Shown in pieces: positions 7,859-16,915 of a stretch of 64,000 bases of DNA. The DNA is from UBA2033 sp035345875 (GTDB taxonomy: Bacteria > Spirochaetota > Leptospiria > Leptospirales > Leptospiraceae): the NCBI GenBank assembly GCA_035345875.1, contig DAORDH010000017.1:45918-109917 (forward strand). Reading direction: 5' to 3'. The translations under genes were made by a program, and so were the position numbers. The first letter of the stretch is position 1. Each line of letters begins with the position of its first letter. The notes beneath the pieces are model-generated. The model was not told the DNA's origin. It searched no databases and worked only from the letters and a program-made list of their open reading frames with translations.

Positions 7859-9388
7859 ATGAAAAGAAAAATACCAATATCTCTATTAATCCTATTCTTT
7901 GCTCTTATTTCCTGCGATGAAAAGAAGAAGCAATATATACCAATACAATCCGTCGTGCAACAAAATGTTCCAAATACCTCCACAAATGGAAGTTCGGGAC
8001 CTACAGTAAGTCTACCAAGCGCAGGTGGCAGTAATACAGATTTATCTGGAGTTACACCTGGAACAACTCTAACCACCACTCCTGCTGGAAATACCCCTTT
8101 TACTTATTCAAATAATACAACAATTCCTGTTGACTCAACTGTGACGAATAGTGAAGGAACTCCAGTTGCTGGAGCGATAGTTACAATCACAAACCCAGAG
8201 GCTAATGATGTTTTACTGCAACAAGTAACAAACAGTGATGGAAAAGTTACAGGTTCTATTACAGTTCCAAGCACAACAACATCAGTTAGTTTAACAGTTA
8301 CATCAGGTGGAACAACTTGTCAGCCAGTTCAAATTCCTCTACAAGTAGTTACAACTCAGAATGGGAATACGACAATTTCCCAAGTATCTTCTATTGGCAA
8401 TATTGCAATTCCAATTGCGAACGTTGGTGGGAACCAAACTGTAGCTGACCGAGATAAGGATGGAATAAATGACGATCTAGATTTTTATCCAGATGATTCC
8501 AAAAAGGCAACCAAAATTCGTTTTCCATCTTCTAGTGTAAATACAATTGCCTTTGAAGACCTATATCCAAATGCGGGTGATGCAGACTTGAATGATTATG
8601 TTGTTCAGTTTTTCACAGAAGAAGATTTAAATGCAGAAGGAAAGATTGTTGAAATTAGAGGAGCTTTTCAACATGTTGCAAGAGGTGCCGGATATCGTCA
8701 TCAGCTGAAAATCTTATTACCAAATAATTTAGATTTATCTTATGAAAGCACAGTCACAGACGCATCAGGAGTAGCACAGAATACTAGTATAGCAAAATTT
8801 ACTCCGACCTCATCCCAATTAGAGGCTGGTTTGATTATTCTTGGAAACAGTGGAACTACCATTTCTTCACCGAACTCAGAGTCATCTCAAACTTATGCGC
8901 CAGGGCATATCTCAAAATTTAAAATTGTATTTAATACTCCTGTAGCTAGAAATGTGATCGGGTCTTCACCGTATAACGTTTACCTGCAAGTAATTGATAC
9001 TGGAAAAAATATTTTCTTTCCAGGAAAGTATTTTGATGCAAATGGAAAAGATCTTTATATGGATTCAAATGGCTTTCCTTGGGCAATACATGTTCCGGGT
9101 GTATGGCAATGGCCACTAGAAAGAAAAGACATTCGAAACATAGACAATACAGGATATCCTAGATTTAATTCTTGGGCAACATCGAATGGCTTGAATGATA
9201 AAGATTGGTATACAACTATTACAAATGGCAAAGTTTATTCTATTCCAACAACGCCTAGCAATCTACTTGCTTACTTAAAAGGTGTAGATAGTAACATAAG
9301 TGTTTATCTTGCAATGTCACTTGCATTTTTAGGGATTATATTCGGATTATTGATTCGAAAGAAACTTTCAAACGTTAGTTCAACCTAA
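7859..9388 (+). CDS. lruC: LruC-domain lipoprotein
   Basis: 509 residues. The signal peptide ends in lipobox FALISC. A Ser/Thr/Gly-rich linker is followed by a carboxypeptidase-regulatory-like beta segment (GTPVAGAIVTITN). An acidic calcium-type motif (DRDKDGINDDLDFYPDD) then leads into the LruC/DUF4842 domain with its hallmark IAFEDLYPNAGDADLNDYVVQ split over about residues 230-250. LruC was first described as a Leptospira antigen linked to equine uveitis. Unusually, the C-terminus has a hydrophobic helix then RKK, like a second membrane anchor. Translation is probably controlled by the hairpin at 7826-7850. Confidence 0.85.
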   Translation: MKRKIPISLLILFFALISCDEKKKQYIPIQSVVQQNVPNTSTNGSSGPTVSLPSAGGSNTDLSGVTPGTTLTTTPAGNTPFTYSNNTTIPVDSTVTNSEGTPVAGAIVTITNPEANDVLLQQVTNSDGKVTGSITVPSTTTSVSLTVTSGGTTCQPVQIPLQVVTTQNGNTTISQVSSIGNIAIPIANVGGNQTVADRDKDGINDDLDFYPDDSKKATKIRFPSSSVNTIAFEDLYPNAGDADLNDYVVQFFTEEDLNAEGKIVEIRGAFQHVARGAGYRHQLKILLPNNLDLSYESTVTDASGVAQNTSIAKFTPTSSQLEAGLIILGNSGTTISSPNSESSQTYAPGHISKFKIVFNTPVARNVIGSSPYNVYLQVIDTGKNIFFPGKYFDANGKDLYMDSNGFPWAIHVPGVWQWPLERKDIRNIDNTGYPRFNSWATSNGLNDKDWYTTITNGKVYSIPTTPSNLLAYLKGVDSNISVYLAMSLAFLGIIFGLLIRKKLSNVSST

Positions 9389-9395
9389 ATATAAA

Positions 9396-9446
9396 AATAC
9401 CTTGAATAGAAATACTTTTAAGAATTTTATTCAAGGTATTCTTTGT
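9396..9446 (+). terminator. Probable terminator after lruC
   Basis: A 13-bp perfect stem, AATACCTTGAATA (9396-9408) with TATTCAAGGTATT (9428-9440), with a 19-base loop, followed by CTTTGTT. It begins 8 bases after the lruC stop. The loop is long and the T-run imperfect, hence moderate confidence. Confidence 0.6.
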
Positions 9447-9538
9447 TAAATCAAATAAGTTCACTAAAAAATTTACAGATTAAAAAATAGGAAAAATTCG
9501 TAGGGTTTCCCCTACGATGTAAAATTGTTCAGGGAAGA

Positions 9539-9730
9539 TTATTTTTTTTCTACAGTGGAGACTTTTACTGTCCAGTAAAGCGGACAAAACTTAATAGCTG
9601 CAGTTGCTAGTAATACAACTCCAATCAAACCAAACCAGGAAGAAAAATATAAACCAGCAGCAATGATCCCTAGACCGAGAACTACTCGTATGATCCTATC
9701 CAAGCTTCCAACATTTACTAACATAATCAT
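9539..9730 (-). CDS. DUF2892-type small membrane protein
   Basis: 63 residues, or 61 from the second ATG. It has the YgaP-like DUF2892 pattern: NVGSLDRIIRVVLGLGI, a first hydrophobic helix, then FGLIGVVLLATAAIKFCPLYW with the conserved C-P-L-Y. Such domains often occur with rhodaneses, either fused (YgaP) or adjacent. Here the rhodanese lies 10 bases upstream on the same strand, so the two probably work together in sulfur or persulfide handling at the inner membrane. Confidence 0.85.
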   Translation of the reverse strand: MIMLVNVGSLDRIIRVVLGLGIIAAGLYFSSWFGLIGVVLLATAAIKFCPLYWTVKVSTVEKK

Positions 9731-9740
9731 CTTCTATAAG

Positions 9741-10115
9741 TTATTTAACTTCTGGCATATCTGATAGACCACCACCGTTGACTACATTCTTAAATCCATT
9801 GGCATCTAGAATTCCTTTTGCTCTTCCAGATCTTCCACCTGATCTACAATAAACAACGATTTTGCGCTCTTTATCTCCAAATTCGGATAACCTAGATTCT
9901 ACTTGGTCAACAGGAATATTTTTTGCATTTGCATAGTGACCAGAAGCATATTCTTCTCCACTTCTCACATCTACAATAAGGGCTCCACCCTTGATGTAAT
10001 CGATAACATCTTTCTTATCCACGGCTCCAACTCCTTTATTCAAAAATCTCAAGGCAAGTAAAACTCCAAAGACTCCTACCGCCAGATACATTAAATTGAT
10101 GAAATTCATTTTCAT
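9741..10115 (-). CDS. Membrane-anchored rhodanese-like sulfurtransferase
   Basis: 124 residues from the ATG at 10115; the next ATG at 10109 is equally possible. A TTG at 10151 would run through the promoter and operator. One N-terminal membrane helix (LMYLAVGVFGVLLALRF) is followed by a single rhodanese domain with DVRSGEEYASGHYANAKNIP and the active-site loop CRSGGRSG, whose first Cys carries the persulfide. It is followed by the DUF2892 gene and is divergent from the CsoR-family gene. The candidate operator at 10120-10135 overlaps its -10 region. Confidence 0.88.
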   Translation of the reverse strand: MKMNFINLMYLAVGVFGVLLALRFLNKGVGAVDKKDVIDYIKGGALIVDVRSGEEYASGHYANAKNIPVDQVESRLSEFGDKERKIVVYCRSGGRSGRAKGILDANGFKNVVNGGGLSDMPEVK

Positions 10116-10119
10116 ATAT

Positions 10120-10139
10120 ATACCATACGGGGTATTATA
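10120..10139 (-). promoter_or_regulatory. Candidate CsoR-family operator overlapping the rhodanese promoter
   Basis: ATACC (10120-10124) and GGTAT (10131-10135) form a 16-bp inverted repeat with a G-rich centre (ATACCATACGGGGTAT), the general form of CsoR/CstR operators. On the minus strand TATAAT occupies 10139-10134, directly abutting and overlapping the palindrome, and the rhodanese start codon follows within about 20 bases. Repressor binding here would block transcription. The gene for a CsoR-family protein begins about 135 bases away on the other strand. Confidence 0.6.
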
Positions 10140-10269
10140 TAAAAATAGCAAGCATTATTTTTTTTTATTTGACCTTTATTGCAGAATGGTTATTTTGAAT
10201 CAATAATATAAATTTTAAATAGAATCCTCTTAACAATTCTGATTTTAATACAGAATAAGGTAGGTGTTT

Positions 10270-10533
10270 ATGACAAAACAAAGAACAGATTTAATTTCCA
10301 GACTCAGCCGAATTCAAGGACAATTGGAAAGTATAAAAAAAAGCCTTGAATCTGAAACAGATATAGAATGTATTAAAACTATGCATCTGATTAAAGCAGC
10401 GAACAATGCTCTGAAAAAATTTGGAGAAGCATACGTTTCCAACCATATGGATGAGTGCATGAGCGGAAAAACTCCGAAAAAGAATATTGAAAAAGAGTTA
10501 AAATCAGTCATAGAGGCAGCTTTTACTCTTTGA
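10270..10533 (+). CDS. CsoR/FrmR-family (DUF156) transcriptional repressor
   Basis: 87 residues from the ATG at 10270, with AAGGTAGG 6-8 bases upstream; GTG at 10264 is the longer alternative. All-helical family of metal, aldehyde or persulfide sensors. The signature RLSRIQGQLESI is present. The candidate ligands are C34, H59 and C63, with the spacing of CsoR Cu(I) sites; CstR persulfide sensors normally lack the histidine, and the RcnR/FrmR N-terminal histidine is absent. Context (rhodanese, DUF2892) suggests sulfur, while the residues suggest Cu(I), so the inducer is open. TTGACC at 10169 and TATTTT near 10191 form a possible promoter. The stop overlaps the ClC start. Confidence 0.88.
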   Translation: MTKQRTDLISRLSRIQGQLESIKKSLESETDIECIKTMHLIKAANNALKKFGEAYVSNHMDECMSGKTPKKNIEKELKSVIEAAFTL

Positions 10534-12236
10534 TAAAAATAAAGACAAGTATACACATATATTTTTTGTCCTTCCTGACAGGAATTGTGACTGGTAGTTT
10601 TGTAATTCTTTTTTCAAAGCTATTGGAATATTTTGAGCGGCTACTCTCATTTAACCACAGTTCCTTTTATAAAACATTTTCCTTCGAATTTAATTTTCTT
10701 TACCTTTTATTACCAGCAATCGGAGGCTTACTTGTTGGTTTAATAACACATTATCTCTGCAGTGAGGCAAGAGGAAATGGAATTGATCACCTACTCGATG
10801 CATTTCATAATCAGAACGGGGAAATGCGCGGTCGTGTTTCGTATTACAAAGCAATCGTAACAATCATAACTCTATCGACGGGAGGAAGTGCTGGAAAAGA
10901 AGGTCCTTCCGCACAAATCGGAGCTAGCATAGGCTCAAAAATCAATAATGTTTTTGCAGGAGGTGCAAGAGCAAGAAGAACTCTTTTGCTCGCAGGGGCT
11001 GCTGCATCTCTCGGAACAATTTTTCAAGCACCGTTAGGCGGCGCGATAACAGCAATTGAAATGGTATATAGAGAAGATATTGAAAGTGACGCTCTCATAC
11101 CCTCTATTATTTCTTCTGTTTCTGCTTATTTTTTACTTAGCTCTTTTGGTCTCGTGCATAGAGAATACTTTGCTTTGCAAGAATTAGCTCCTAAATATCT
11201 AACTATTTACCCAATACTAGGATTGATTTCTTTTGGAATAGGATTTGTTTTAGTCAAAATAATCCAACGACTAAAAGCCTTTTTCCTGAAATGGAAAATT
11301 TTCCCTCCCTTTAAACCAATGATTGGAGGTTTGATCTGCGGAGTCATTTATCTTTTTTTTCCTGTTGTTTCGGGAACAGGAGAATCCTATATTGAGAACT
11401 TTCTTTTCAAGCCTGAAACCTATACAGGGATTCCCAAACTCGAATTGATTCAATTTGTTTTATTTGTTGTTACCTTCAAAATCTTTGCAACAACAATCAC
11501 GATTGCATCTGGTGGATCAGGCGGTATCTTTGGTCCTTCCCTTTTTCTGGGAGGAACAATTGGAATGTTTGTTGCGGAAGTTGCAGGATTATTCTATACT
11601 TTAGACCCCGATCACTATCGCAGTTTTATATTAGTAGGGATGGGTTCCTTTTATGCAGGAATAGCTAGTGCACCGATAGCCGCAATGATTATGATATGTG
11701 AAATGGTAGGAAGTTATGTTTTACTCCCTCCTCTCATGGTATGCTCCATTATTGTATTTCTTCTATCAAAAAAGCTCAATTTATATTCAGGACAAGTGCA
11801 AGATCGATTTCATTCTCCTGCACATCATTGGGATATTCAAACAGATATTTTGCGGAAAATGCCTATTTACCACTACCAGACCTATTTACATCGATCTGCT
11901 ATCGCAAAAGAAACTCAACCGATTCAATTTATCAAAAGACGCGCTCTTAAAAGAGATGAAAAAGACTTTATTATTTTAAATGAATCAAGCGAATATGTTG
12001 GGATAATCTCATCCCTAGAATTTATGCGACAGGATATTAATCCAAAATCCCCAGTATATCCTTATATTGAGAAAATTCCTGCTATTTCAATCAGTCAAAG
12101 TCTTGGTGATGCACTAGAACTTCTTCTTAAACACAATCTTGACAAAGTCGCTGTAATCAGTAATTCTAGCCGTTTCCTTGGATATCTTCGTTATCAAGAT
12201 ATATTAGAACTCTATTTCTCAAAACTAAAACGATAA
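10530..12236 (+). CDS. ClC-family chloride channel/antiporter with CBS domains
   Basis: 568 residues, TTG start overlapping the csoR-like stop, so translation is coupled. The filter-forming ClC motifs are GGSAGKEGPSAQIG (gating Glu in GKEGP), then SGGSGGIFGPSLFLGG and AGIASAPIAA. The C-terminal 120 residues look like a pair of CBS domains, with one repeat around EYVGIISSLEFM and another around DKVAVISNSSRFLGYL. Proton-coupled exchange versus passive channel cannot be decided here. Coupling to a CsoR-family regulator is unusual and may place anion transport in the same response. Confidence 0.92.
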   Translation: MIKIKTSIHIYFLSFLTGIVTGSFVILFSKLLEYFERLLSFNHSSFYKTFSFEFNFLYLLLPAIGGLLVGLITHYLCSEARGNGIDHLLDAFHNQNGEMRGRVSYYKAIVTIITLSTGGSAGKEGPSAQIGASIGSKINNVFAGGARARRTLLLAGAAASLGTIFQAPLGGAITAIEMVYREDIESDALIPSIISSVSAYFLLSSFGLVHREYFALQELAPKYLTIYPILGLISFGIGFVLVKIIQRLKAFFLKWKIFPPFKPMIGGLICGVIYLFFPVVSGTGESYIENFLFKPETYTGIPKLELIQFVLFVVTFKIFATTITIASGGSGGIFGPSLFLGGTIGMFVAEVAGLFYTLDPDHYRSFILVGMGSFYAGIASAPIAAMIMICEMVGSYVLLPPLMVCSIIVFLLSKKLNLYSGQVQDRFHSPAHHWDIQTDILRKMPIYHYQTYLHRSAIAKETQPIQFIKRRALKRDEKDFIILNESSEYVGIISSLEFMRQDINPKSPVYPYIEKIPAISISQSLGDALELLLKHNLDKVAVISNSSRFLGYLRYQDILELYFSKLKR

Positions 12237-12507
12237 CTGCTAAGATATCGATTCTTAAAAGAAGAGATAAGACAAAGTAATGATTGAGAAAATGGATCCG
12301 TAAAAAATTTTCTTTTTAGTCATTTTAATAGAAGGATTGCGCTATTCTACCTAATATCTATTTCTAACAAACCTATCAAATATATTTTGAATTTATTGCT
12401 TATAAATTGAGAATATATGCTTTCAGTTTCAATGTTCTTGCTTTTTTTATATCGATGTAATTATAGTCTATTTTGTAAGATTTAATCCTTTCATCCGGAG
12501 ATTTTCT

Positions 12508-14310
12508 TTGAAATCTAATTCATTTATACTAAAAATTTTTCTATTACTAGGCTTTATTCTTTTGTATTTGCAAATAAACTGCAAATCCAAGGATTGCAAC
12601 TCAGCCCAAACGATAATCGATAAAGTTCCATTCATTGAAAAAGCAATAGATTGTCAGAAAGAAGACAATTCATTGCTGCTTGGATTGATTGCAATTGGAT
12701 CAAGAAGTTCCACTGCAAGTATTTCCACTGCTGCCACTTGTCCTGTTTCTGGTTCACTGAGCAATCCAAGCCCAGTGAACGGCTCTAGCATTACTTTGAC
12801 AGGTGCACAATGCACAAACTCTGCAATCCAGTCTACGATTACAAATGGAGGTAACATTACTTTAAATTGCAGTGGAACAATTTCAATTTCTAGTGAATTA
12901 ACGGTTCCATCGAATGGAACTGTTTTTATAACAGGAGTAAATGGCTCAGGAACTAACGGTAAAGTAATATTAGATGGAGGTGGTATTTCTAGGATTATCT
13001 ATGGAAATAGTAGTTCTAAGATTATTGTAAAAAACCTTCAATTTCAAAATGGAAAATCAAAAGAGACTGCAGATTCAACGGGAGCTTTAAATAAAAATGC
13101 AGGGGGCGCTTTATTCAATGGTTATAAAGGCGAAATGACTGTAATTGATTGTGATTTTTTAAATAATGTCGGTGGCACAAATGCAAGTGGAAATAAAGAA
13201 GAAGGAGGAGGTGCAATTTACACAAAGTCATTTGGTAAACTAACGATCGTAAATAGCTACTTTTCTGGAAATACTGGAGGTCTAGGTGGAGCGATCAATA
13301 ATCTATTGAGCAAACTAACAATCATTGATAGTAATTTTACTTCGAATAGTTCTTTAGTAGACAATTATTCTGCAGGAGGATATGGGGGAGCTATTTATAC
13401 GGATGGAGCTGGACTTGGAGGAGTCAATGGAGCAAACAATCAAGCATCTCTAAATCCTCCCTCTGGATTGGGGAATATAACGATTTGCCGCACTGTATTC
13501 TCAAACAATACTGGGAAAGGGCAAGGAGGTGGGACCTTCTTATATGGCTATGCTCCGGATGTAATCACTTTAGATAGAATTGTTTACGATAAAAATTCTG
13601 TTATTAAAAACGGTGCAGGCGATGCTTTAGGAGGAGGACTTCGATCAGGAAATGCGGACACCTATATTTCTAACTCGTCTTTTACGGATAACGTTGCTTT
13701 ATCACAGGGAGGAGGCTTTTGGAAAGGCGAGTCTAGTTTGCTTTCTATTAGCAATTCTACTTTTGTAAATAATTATGCTGTTGAGACAGGCTCAACGACA
13801 GCTGCCTCTCTTTCAAATAGAAATAATACTGGTGGAATATGTGGAGCAATCAATAATGCAGGGAGTTCCTCTTTTGATATGACAAATCTTACTATTGTCA
13901 ATAATCATGCAGGATTTATGAGTGGAGCGATATGCGGTAGCTCAAACAGTGCCTCGAAATCTATTATAGCTTATAATACGGCTTATAATAATGGTAATTC
14001 TTGGAAGAAGGGTCAAAATTGTGCAGGAAATCAAATTGTAAACAAAGGATCTAATTTTGAATTTCCAAATAAGAATACAACTGATTCTACCTCTGATAAT
14101 ATTACTTGCTTTAACTCTACAATTCAAGATCCACTCTATCAATCTTCTTCAAACCTAACTTACACAAACTCAGTTGTGTCCCCTATTCCACTTGCAACGG
14201 TAAATGACTGTTCAACGCAAGTTGGATCTTCGGGAAGAACGATTGCTATTAAAAACATAGCACTTCAATCTGGTAGTCCTGCAACTGGTTCGGGTGCAAG
14301 CTGTCCCTAA
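12508..14310 (+). CDS. Parallel beta-helix lipoprotein
   Basis: 600 residues from TTG with CCGGAG about 8 bases upstream; no ATG gives an intact signal peptide. Lipobox LQINC. After a short Cys-containing region (KSKDCNSAQ) the protein consists of repeated Gly/Asn/Ser-rich beta-strand rungs (GGALFNGYKGEMTVIDCDFL, GGAIYTKSFGKLTIVNSYF, GGAINNLLSKLTIIDSNF). This is the pattern of pectin-lyase-like, polymorphic-outer-membrane-protein-like beta helices. It probably faces the surface or periplasm; I see no catalytic residues. The roughly 270 bases before it hold no gene. Confidence 0.8.
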   Translation: MKSNSFILKIFLLLGFILLYLQINCKSKDCNSAQTIIDKVPFIEKAIDCQKEDNSLLLGLIAIGSRSSTASISTAATCPVSGSLSNPSPVNGSSITLTGAQCTNSAIQSTITNGGNITLNCSGTISISSELTVPSNGTVFITGVNGSGTNGKVILDGGGISRIIYGNSSSKIIVKNLQFQNGKSKETADSTGALNKNAGGALFNGYKGEMTVIDCDFLNNVGGTNASGNKEEGGGAIYTKSFGKLTIVNSYFSGNTGGLGGAINNLLSKLTIIDSNFTSNSSLVDNYSAGGYGGAIYTDGAGLGGVNGANNQASLNPPSGLGNITICRTVFSNNTGKGQGGGTFLYGYAPDVITLDRIVYDKNSVIKNGAGDALGGGLRSGNADTYISNSSFTDNVALSQGGGFWKGESSLLSISNSTFVNNYAVETGSTTAASLSNRNNTGGICGAINNAGSSSFDMTNLTIVNNHAGFMSGAICGSSNSASKSIIAYNTAYNNGNSWKKGQNCAGNQIVNKGSNFEFPNKNTTDSTSDNITCFNSTIQDPLYQSSSNLTYTNSVVSPIPLATVNDCSTQVGSSGRTIAIKNIALQSGSPATGSGASCP

Positions 14311-14358
14311 TTTGTAGAATTAGACTTTTCAATCTCCTTTCTGCAAATGGCAAGGGGA

Positions 14359-14991
14359 TTAAAGATTTATTTTTTCTAAGAAAAGCTTTTGGAATGTTTT
14401 TATAAATTCTAATTCCTTTTCTTCGCTGATGTCGAATCCAAGCTTTTTCAGAGACACCATATTCGCCGCATCCTGCCCACAGGGATGAATCAACTGAAAT
14501 ACATTTAAATCATTTCGCAAATTGAGAGCAACTCCATAGCTTGTGAAAAAAGATTTAAAATAAACTCCCATAGAAACAATTTTTTTTATTGGGTCTTTTT
14601 CCAAATAAAGACCAGGTCTCATCGCATCCGAGACAAGCTTTAATTGCCAAACAGAGTAAACTGATTCGATCATAGAGTTCGTTAGAATACTTAAGTATTC
14701 ACCAATGTTTTTACTTCTCTTTTTCAAATCAATATGAGGATAAATCACTAATTGCCCTGTTTCATGTGCGGTTAAATCACCTCCCCGCTCAATCCTGCAA
14801 AACTCAATTTCTTTTTTGGTTAAATATTCTTCACTCACGAGTAGATTTTGAATATTGTAGTTGATACCAGCCGTTATTGTTGAGGTATGCTCTAAAAAGA
14901 TAATTATTTCTCTTCTTTTTTTTCTGAGGAGAGATTGTAATTGAATGTATCGATTATAGGGGACAGAATTTAATTTATTTGTAAATTTCAT
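14359..14991 (-). CDS. lipB: Octanoyl-[acyl carrier protein]:protein octanoyltransferase
   Basis: 210 residues. LipB moves octanoate from ACP to lipoyl domains, the first step of lipoic acid synthesis. The signature RGGDLTAHETGQLVIYP is present, and the catalytic Lys is in DPIKKIVSMGV. The catalytic Cys lies in IHPCGQDA. LipA is not in the window. The start is head-to-head with the Panacea-like gene, with only a few bases between the two start codons. Confidence 0.93.
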   Translation of the reverse strand: MKFTNKLNSVPYNRYIQLQSLLRKKRREIIIFLEHTSTITAGINYNIQNLLVSEEYLTKKEIEFCRIERGGDLTAHETGQLVIYPHIDLKKRSKNIGEYLSILTNSMIESVYSVWQLKLVSDAMRPGLYLEKDPIKKIVSMGVYFKSFFTSYGVALNLRNDLNVFQLIHPCGQDAANMVSLKKLGFDISEEKELEFIKTFQKLFLEKINL

Positions 14992-14996
14992 TGGCT

Positions 14997-15527
14997 ATGG
15001 AAAAACTTCTGAGTTCAGTTTATTATATTATTCAAAATTTTCCCCAAAAATTGGATAGGAAAAATTTGTCTAAGCTTCTCTATTATTCAGATGGAGTGTA
15101 TTTTCAAAGACATAAGGAAATGATTACAAAAGAAAGATACATTCGACTCGAAGATGGACCTGAACTTATCAATCTGAATCTTGCCATTATACACCTACTT
15201 GGAAATGGAATTCTTTCTGTAGAACCTGACATTACGGCTATCTCCGATAGAATCGATCGTTTTTTCTTAAGATCTATTTCTACAATGAATCTTAATTTGG
15301 AAAAAGAAGAAATCCGAATTTTAAACAAAGTTTTGAAAGCCTTCAAGGAAGGAGTCAAAAACGAAGATAAACAATATCCAAATCTGTATGAAAACTATGT
15401 AATTACCCCTATTTTCAGTGAGATTATTTTTTCAGAAAAAACAATTAATACAAAAATTCATGTCTTTAAGAAAAAAAGTCTTTTAAACCTATCTGGAAAA
15501 ATATTTAGAGTATTATTCGAATCCTAA
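14997..15527 (+). CDS. Panacea (DUF4065)-like protein
   Basis: 176 residues from ATG 14997; the upstream TTG at 14991 overlaps the lipB start. The N-terminal half (LSKLLYYSDGVYFQRHKEMITKERY and then EDGPELINL, split around residues 20-60) resembles the Panacea/SocA-like fold found in phage proteins and broad antitoxins. The usual GP signature is preserved as DGP. Its stop shares a base with the panD start (TAATG), so here it is translationally coupled to a vitamin gene, not to a toxin. The family call is moderate and the function unknown. Confidence 0.6.
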   Translation: MEKLLSSVYYIIQNFPQKLDRKNLSKLLYYSDGVYFQRHKEMITKERYIRLEDGPELINLNLAIIHLLGNGILSVEPDITAISDRIDRFFLRSISTMNLNLEKEEIRILNKVLKAFKEGVKNEDKQYPNLYENYVITPIFSEIIFSEKTINTKIHVFKKKSLLNLSGKIFRVLFES

Positions 15528-15883
15528 TGCTAATCACAGTTCTAAAAAGTAAAATCCACCGAGCCACAATCACAGATGCCAATTTAAATTACATTGGGAG
15601 TCTGACAGTAGACAAAGACCTTATGGATGCGGCTGGAATGATTGAATACCAGCAAGTGGCCGTTGTAAATATAAACAATGGAGCAAGACTTGAAACCTAT
15701 CTAATCGATGGGAAAAGAGGCTCGGGAGAAATCTGTTTAAATGGGGCAGCCGCAAGACTTGGTGAACCAGGCGATAAAATTATCATCATGACATACGGAC
15801 TTGTGGAGGAAAAAGACCATCCTAAGGACTATGAACCATTAGTAGTTCACGTAGACAGCAAAAACCAAATCATCCAACCATAA
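15527..15883 (+). CDS. panD: Aspartate 1-decarboxylase
   Basis: 118 residues, standard length. It makes beta-alanine for pantothenate and CoA. The self-cleavage site giving the pyruvoyl group is G24-S25 in YIGSLTVD, exactly as in characterised PanD proteins. Other conserved segments are MLITVLKSKIHRATIT and the GSGEICLNGAAARL loop. Coupled to the upstream Panacea-like gene. No maturation factor (PanZ) is visible here. Confidence 0.97.
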   Translation: MLITVLKSKIHRATITDANLNYIGSLTVDKDLMDAAGMIEYQQVAVVNINNGARLETYLIDGKRGSGEICLNGAAARLGEPGDKIIIMTYGLVEEKDHPKDYEPLVVHVDSKNQIIQP

Positions 15884-15983
15884 AAACTTTCTAAATAGAT
15901 TTCAATATTTGCCTTTACATCTAATTATATTCCTAAAAAAATACGATAATAATGAATATTACACCAACGGATGAATCAAATCT

Positions 15984-16856
15984 ATGAATAAACTAATTAA
16001 GTATCTTTTTTTATCTATAACGATTGCAATGACTCTCACTTTATTCGCTCAGGACAGTAAAACTCCAGCGAACAATGCGCCTGCAAAAGAAGGAGCAAAA
16101 TCAGAAGCAAAAGATGTTACACTTGCAATGCTTAAGGACTATGTAGCAGTGCCTGCATTAGATCCATCTTTTACAGTAAATGATATATCTTATCTTCGCC
16201 GATCAGCACACAACGGAAAAGGAGATGTTTTAGATGTTCAAATCAATATCTCTAACAATGAACCATCTCTCAGAGATTACTCAATTTATGTTTTAGCTTA
16301 TCATGAATCAAAAATTCCTGTAACCAATCCACTCGCTCCACCTCCAGTTTGGAGAGAAAACGATCCAAACAAATTAGATACACGAATTGATTTCTCCGTT
16401 TTAGCACCTGAGAAAATAACTCCAGAAGATGTTTGGGGAAAAGACGGACTCAAAGCAAGACAAGACAAAGCTGAAGTTAAAAAAAGCAAAGGTTATACAT
16501 TTGTAGTTGGAGAACCTAGCTTAAATGAATACTTACTTTATCTTTCTAAAAATACTGGTAAAGCTCTAAAATTCAAACTCTACTATGAAGAAGTTCCAAA
16601 AGAAAAATTAACTGAATCAAACTACAAAAAGTCAGACGAAGAATTAAAAAGAGATATGAATAACACAGCCGCTACTTCTCATACATACACTGTGTTCAAT
16701 TCAAAGTATAAAACAACAATTACAACTCACCACTATTCTGAGCACAGAGCAAATTTCTTTTTCTTCAATCGTGTTGCAGTTCTTATTTTCGATGCGAAGA
16801 ATGCACTTGTTTATAGAAGCATTCAAGAGATTGGAAAGAAAAGAGAACACAGATAA
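15984..16856 (+). CDS. Exported protein of unknown function
   Basis: 290 residues with a signal peptide probably cleaved after LFAQ (near residue 23), then a low-complexity Ala/Lys/Glu linker. The folded part contains LRRSAHNGKGDVLDVQINISN and a C-terminal segment rich in aromatic residues (HRANFFFFNRVAVLIFDAKN). Lipobox absent, so probably periplasmic. I do not recognise a domain. It stands alone, about 100 bases after panD, and is followed by a strong bidirectional terminator. Confidence 0.75.
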   Translation: MNKLIKYLFLSITIAMTLTLFAQDSKTPANNAPAKEGAKSEAKDVTLAMLKDYVAVPALDPSFTVNDISYLRRSAHNGKGDVLDVQINISNNEPSLRDYSIYVLAYHESKIPVTNPLAPPPVWRENDPNKLDTRIDFSVLAPEKITPEDVWGKDGLKARQDKAEVKKSKGYTFVVGEPSLNEYLLYLSKNTGKALKFKLYYEEVPKEKLTESNYKKSDEELKRDMNNTAATSHTYTVFNSKYKTTITTHHYSEHRANFFFFNRVAVLIFDAKNALVYRSIQEIGKKREHR

Positions 16857-16886
16857 TCTTTATATATAAGATACTATCTTAGTAGG

Positions 16887-16915
16887 AAAGCCCGATTTAT
16901 CGGGCTTTTTTATTT
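16887..16915. terminator. Bidirectional rho-independent terminator
   Basis: AAAGCCCGAT (16887-16896) pairs with ATCGGGCTTT (16899-16908), followed on the plus strand by TTTTATTT and on the minus strand by T-rich sequence. It lies between the convergent exported-protein gene and trhO and overlaps the trhO stop by a few bases. Confidence 0.9.

Noticed and set aside
10530..12236. ClC-F fluoride exporter
   Set aside because: The filter motif is GKEGP with C-terminal CBS domains, unlike short fluoride ClCs.
14997..15527. Toxin-antitoxin system containing the Panacea-like protein
   Set aside because: Its coupled neighbour is panD and the divergent neighbour is lipB; no toxin is present.
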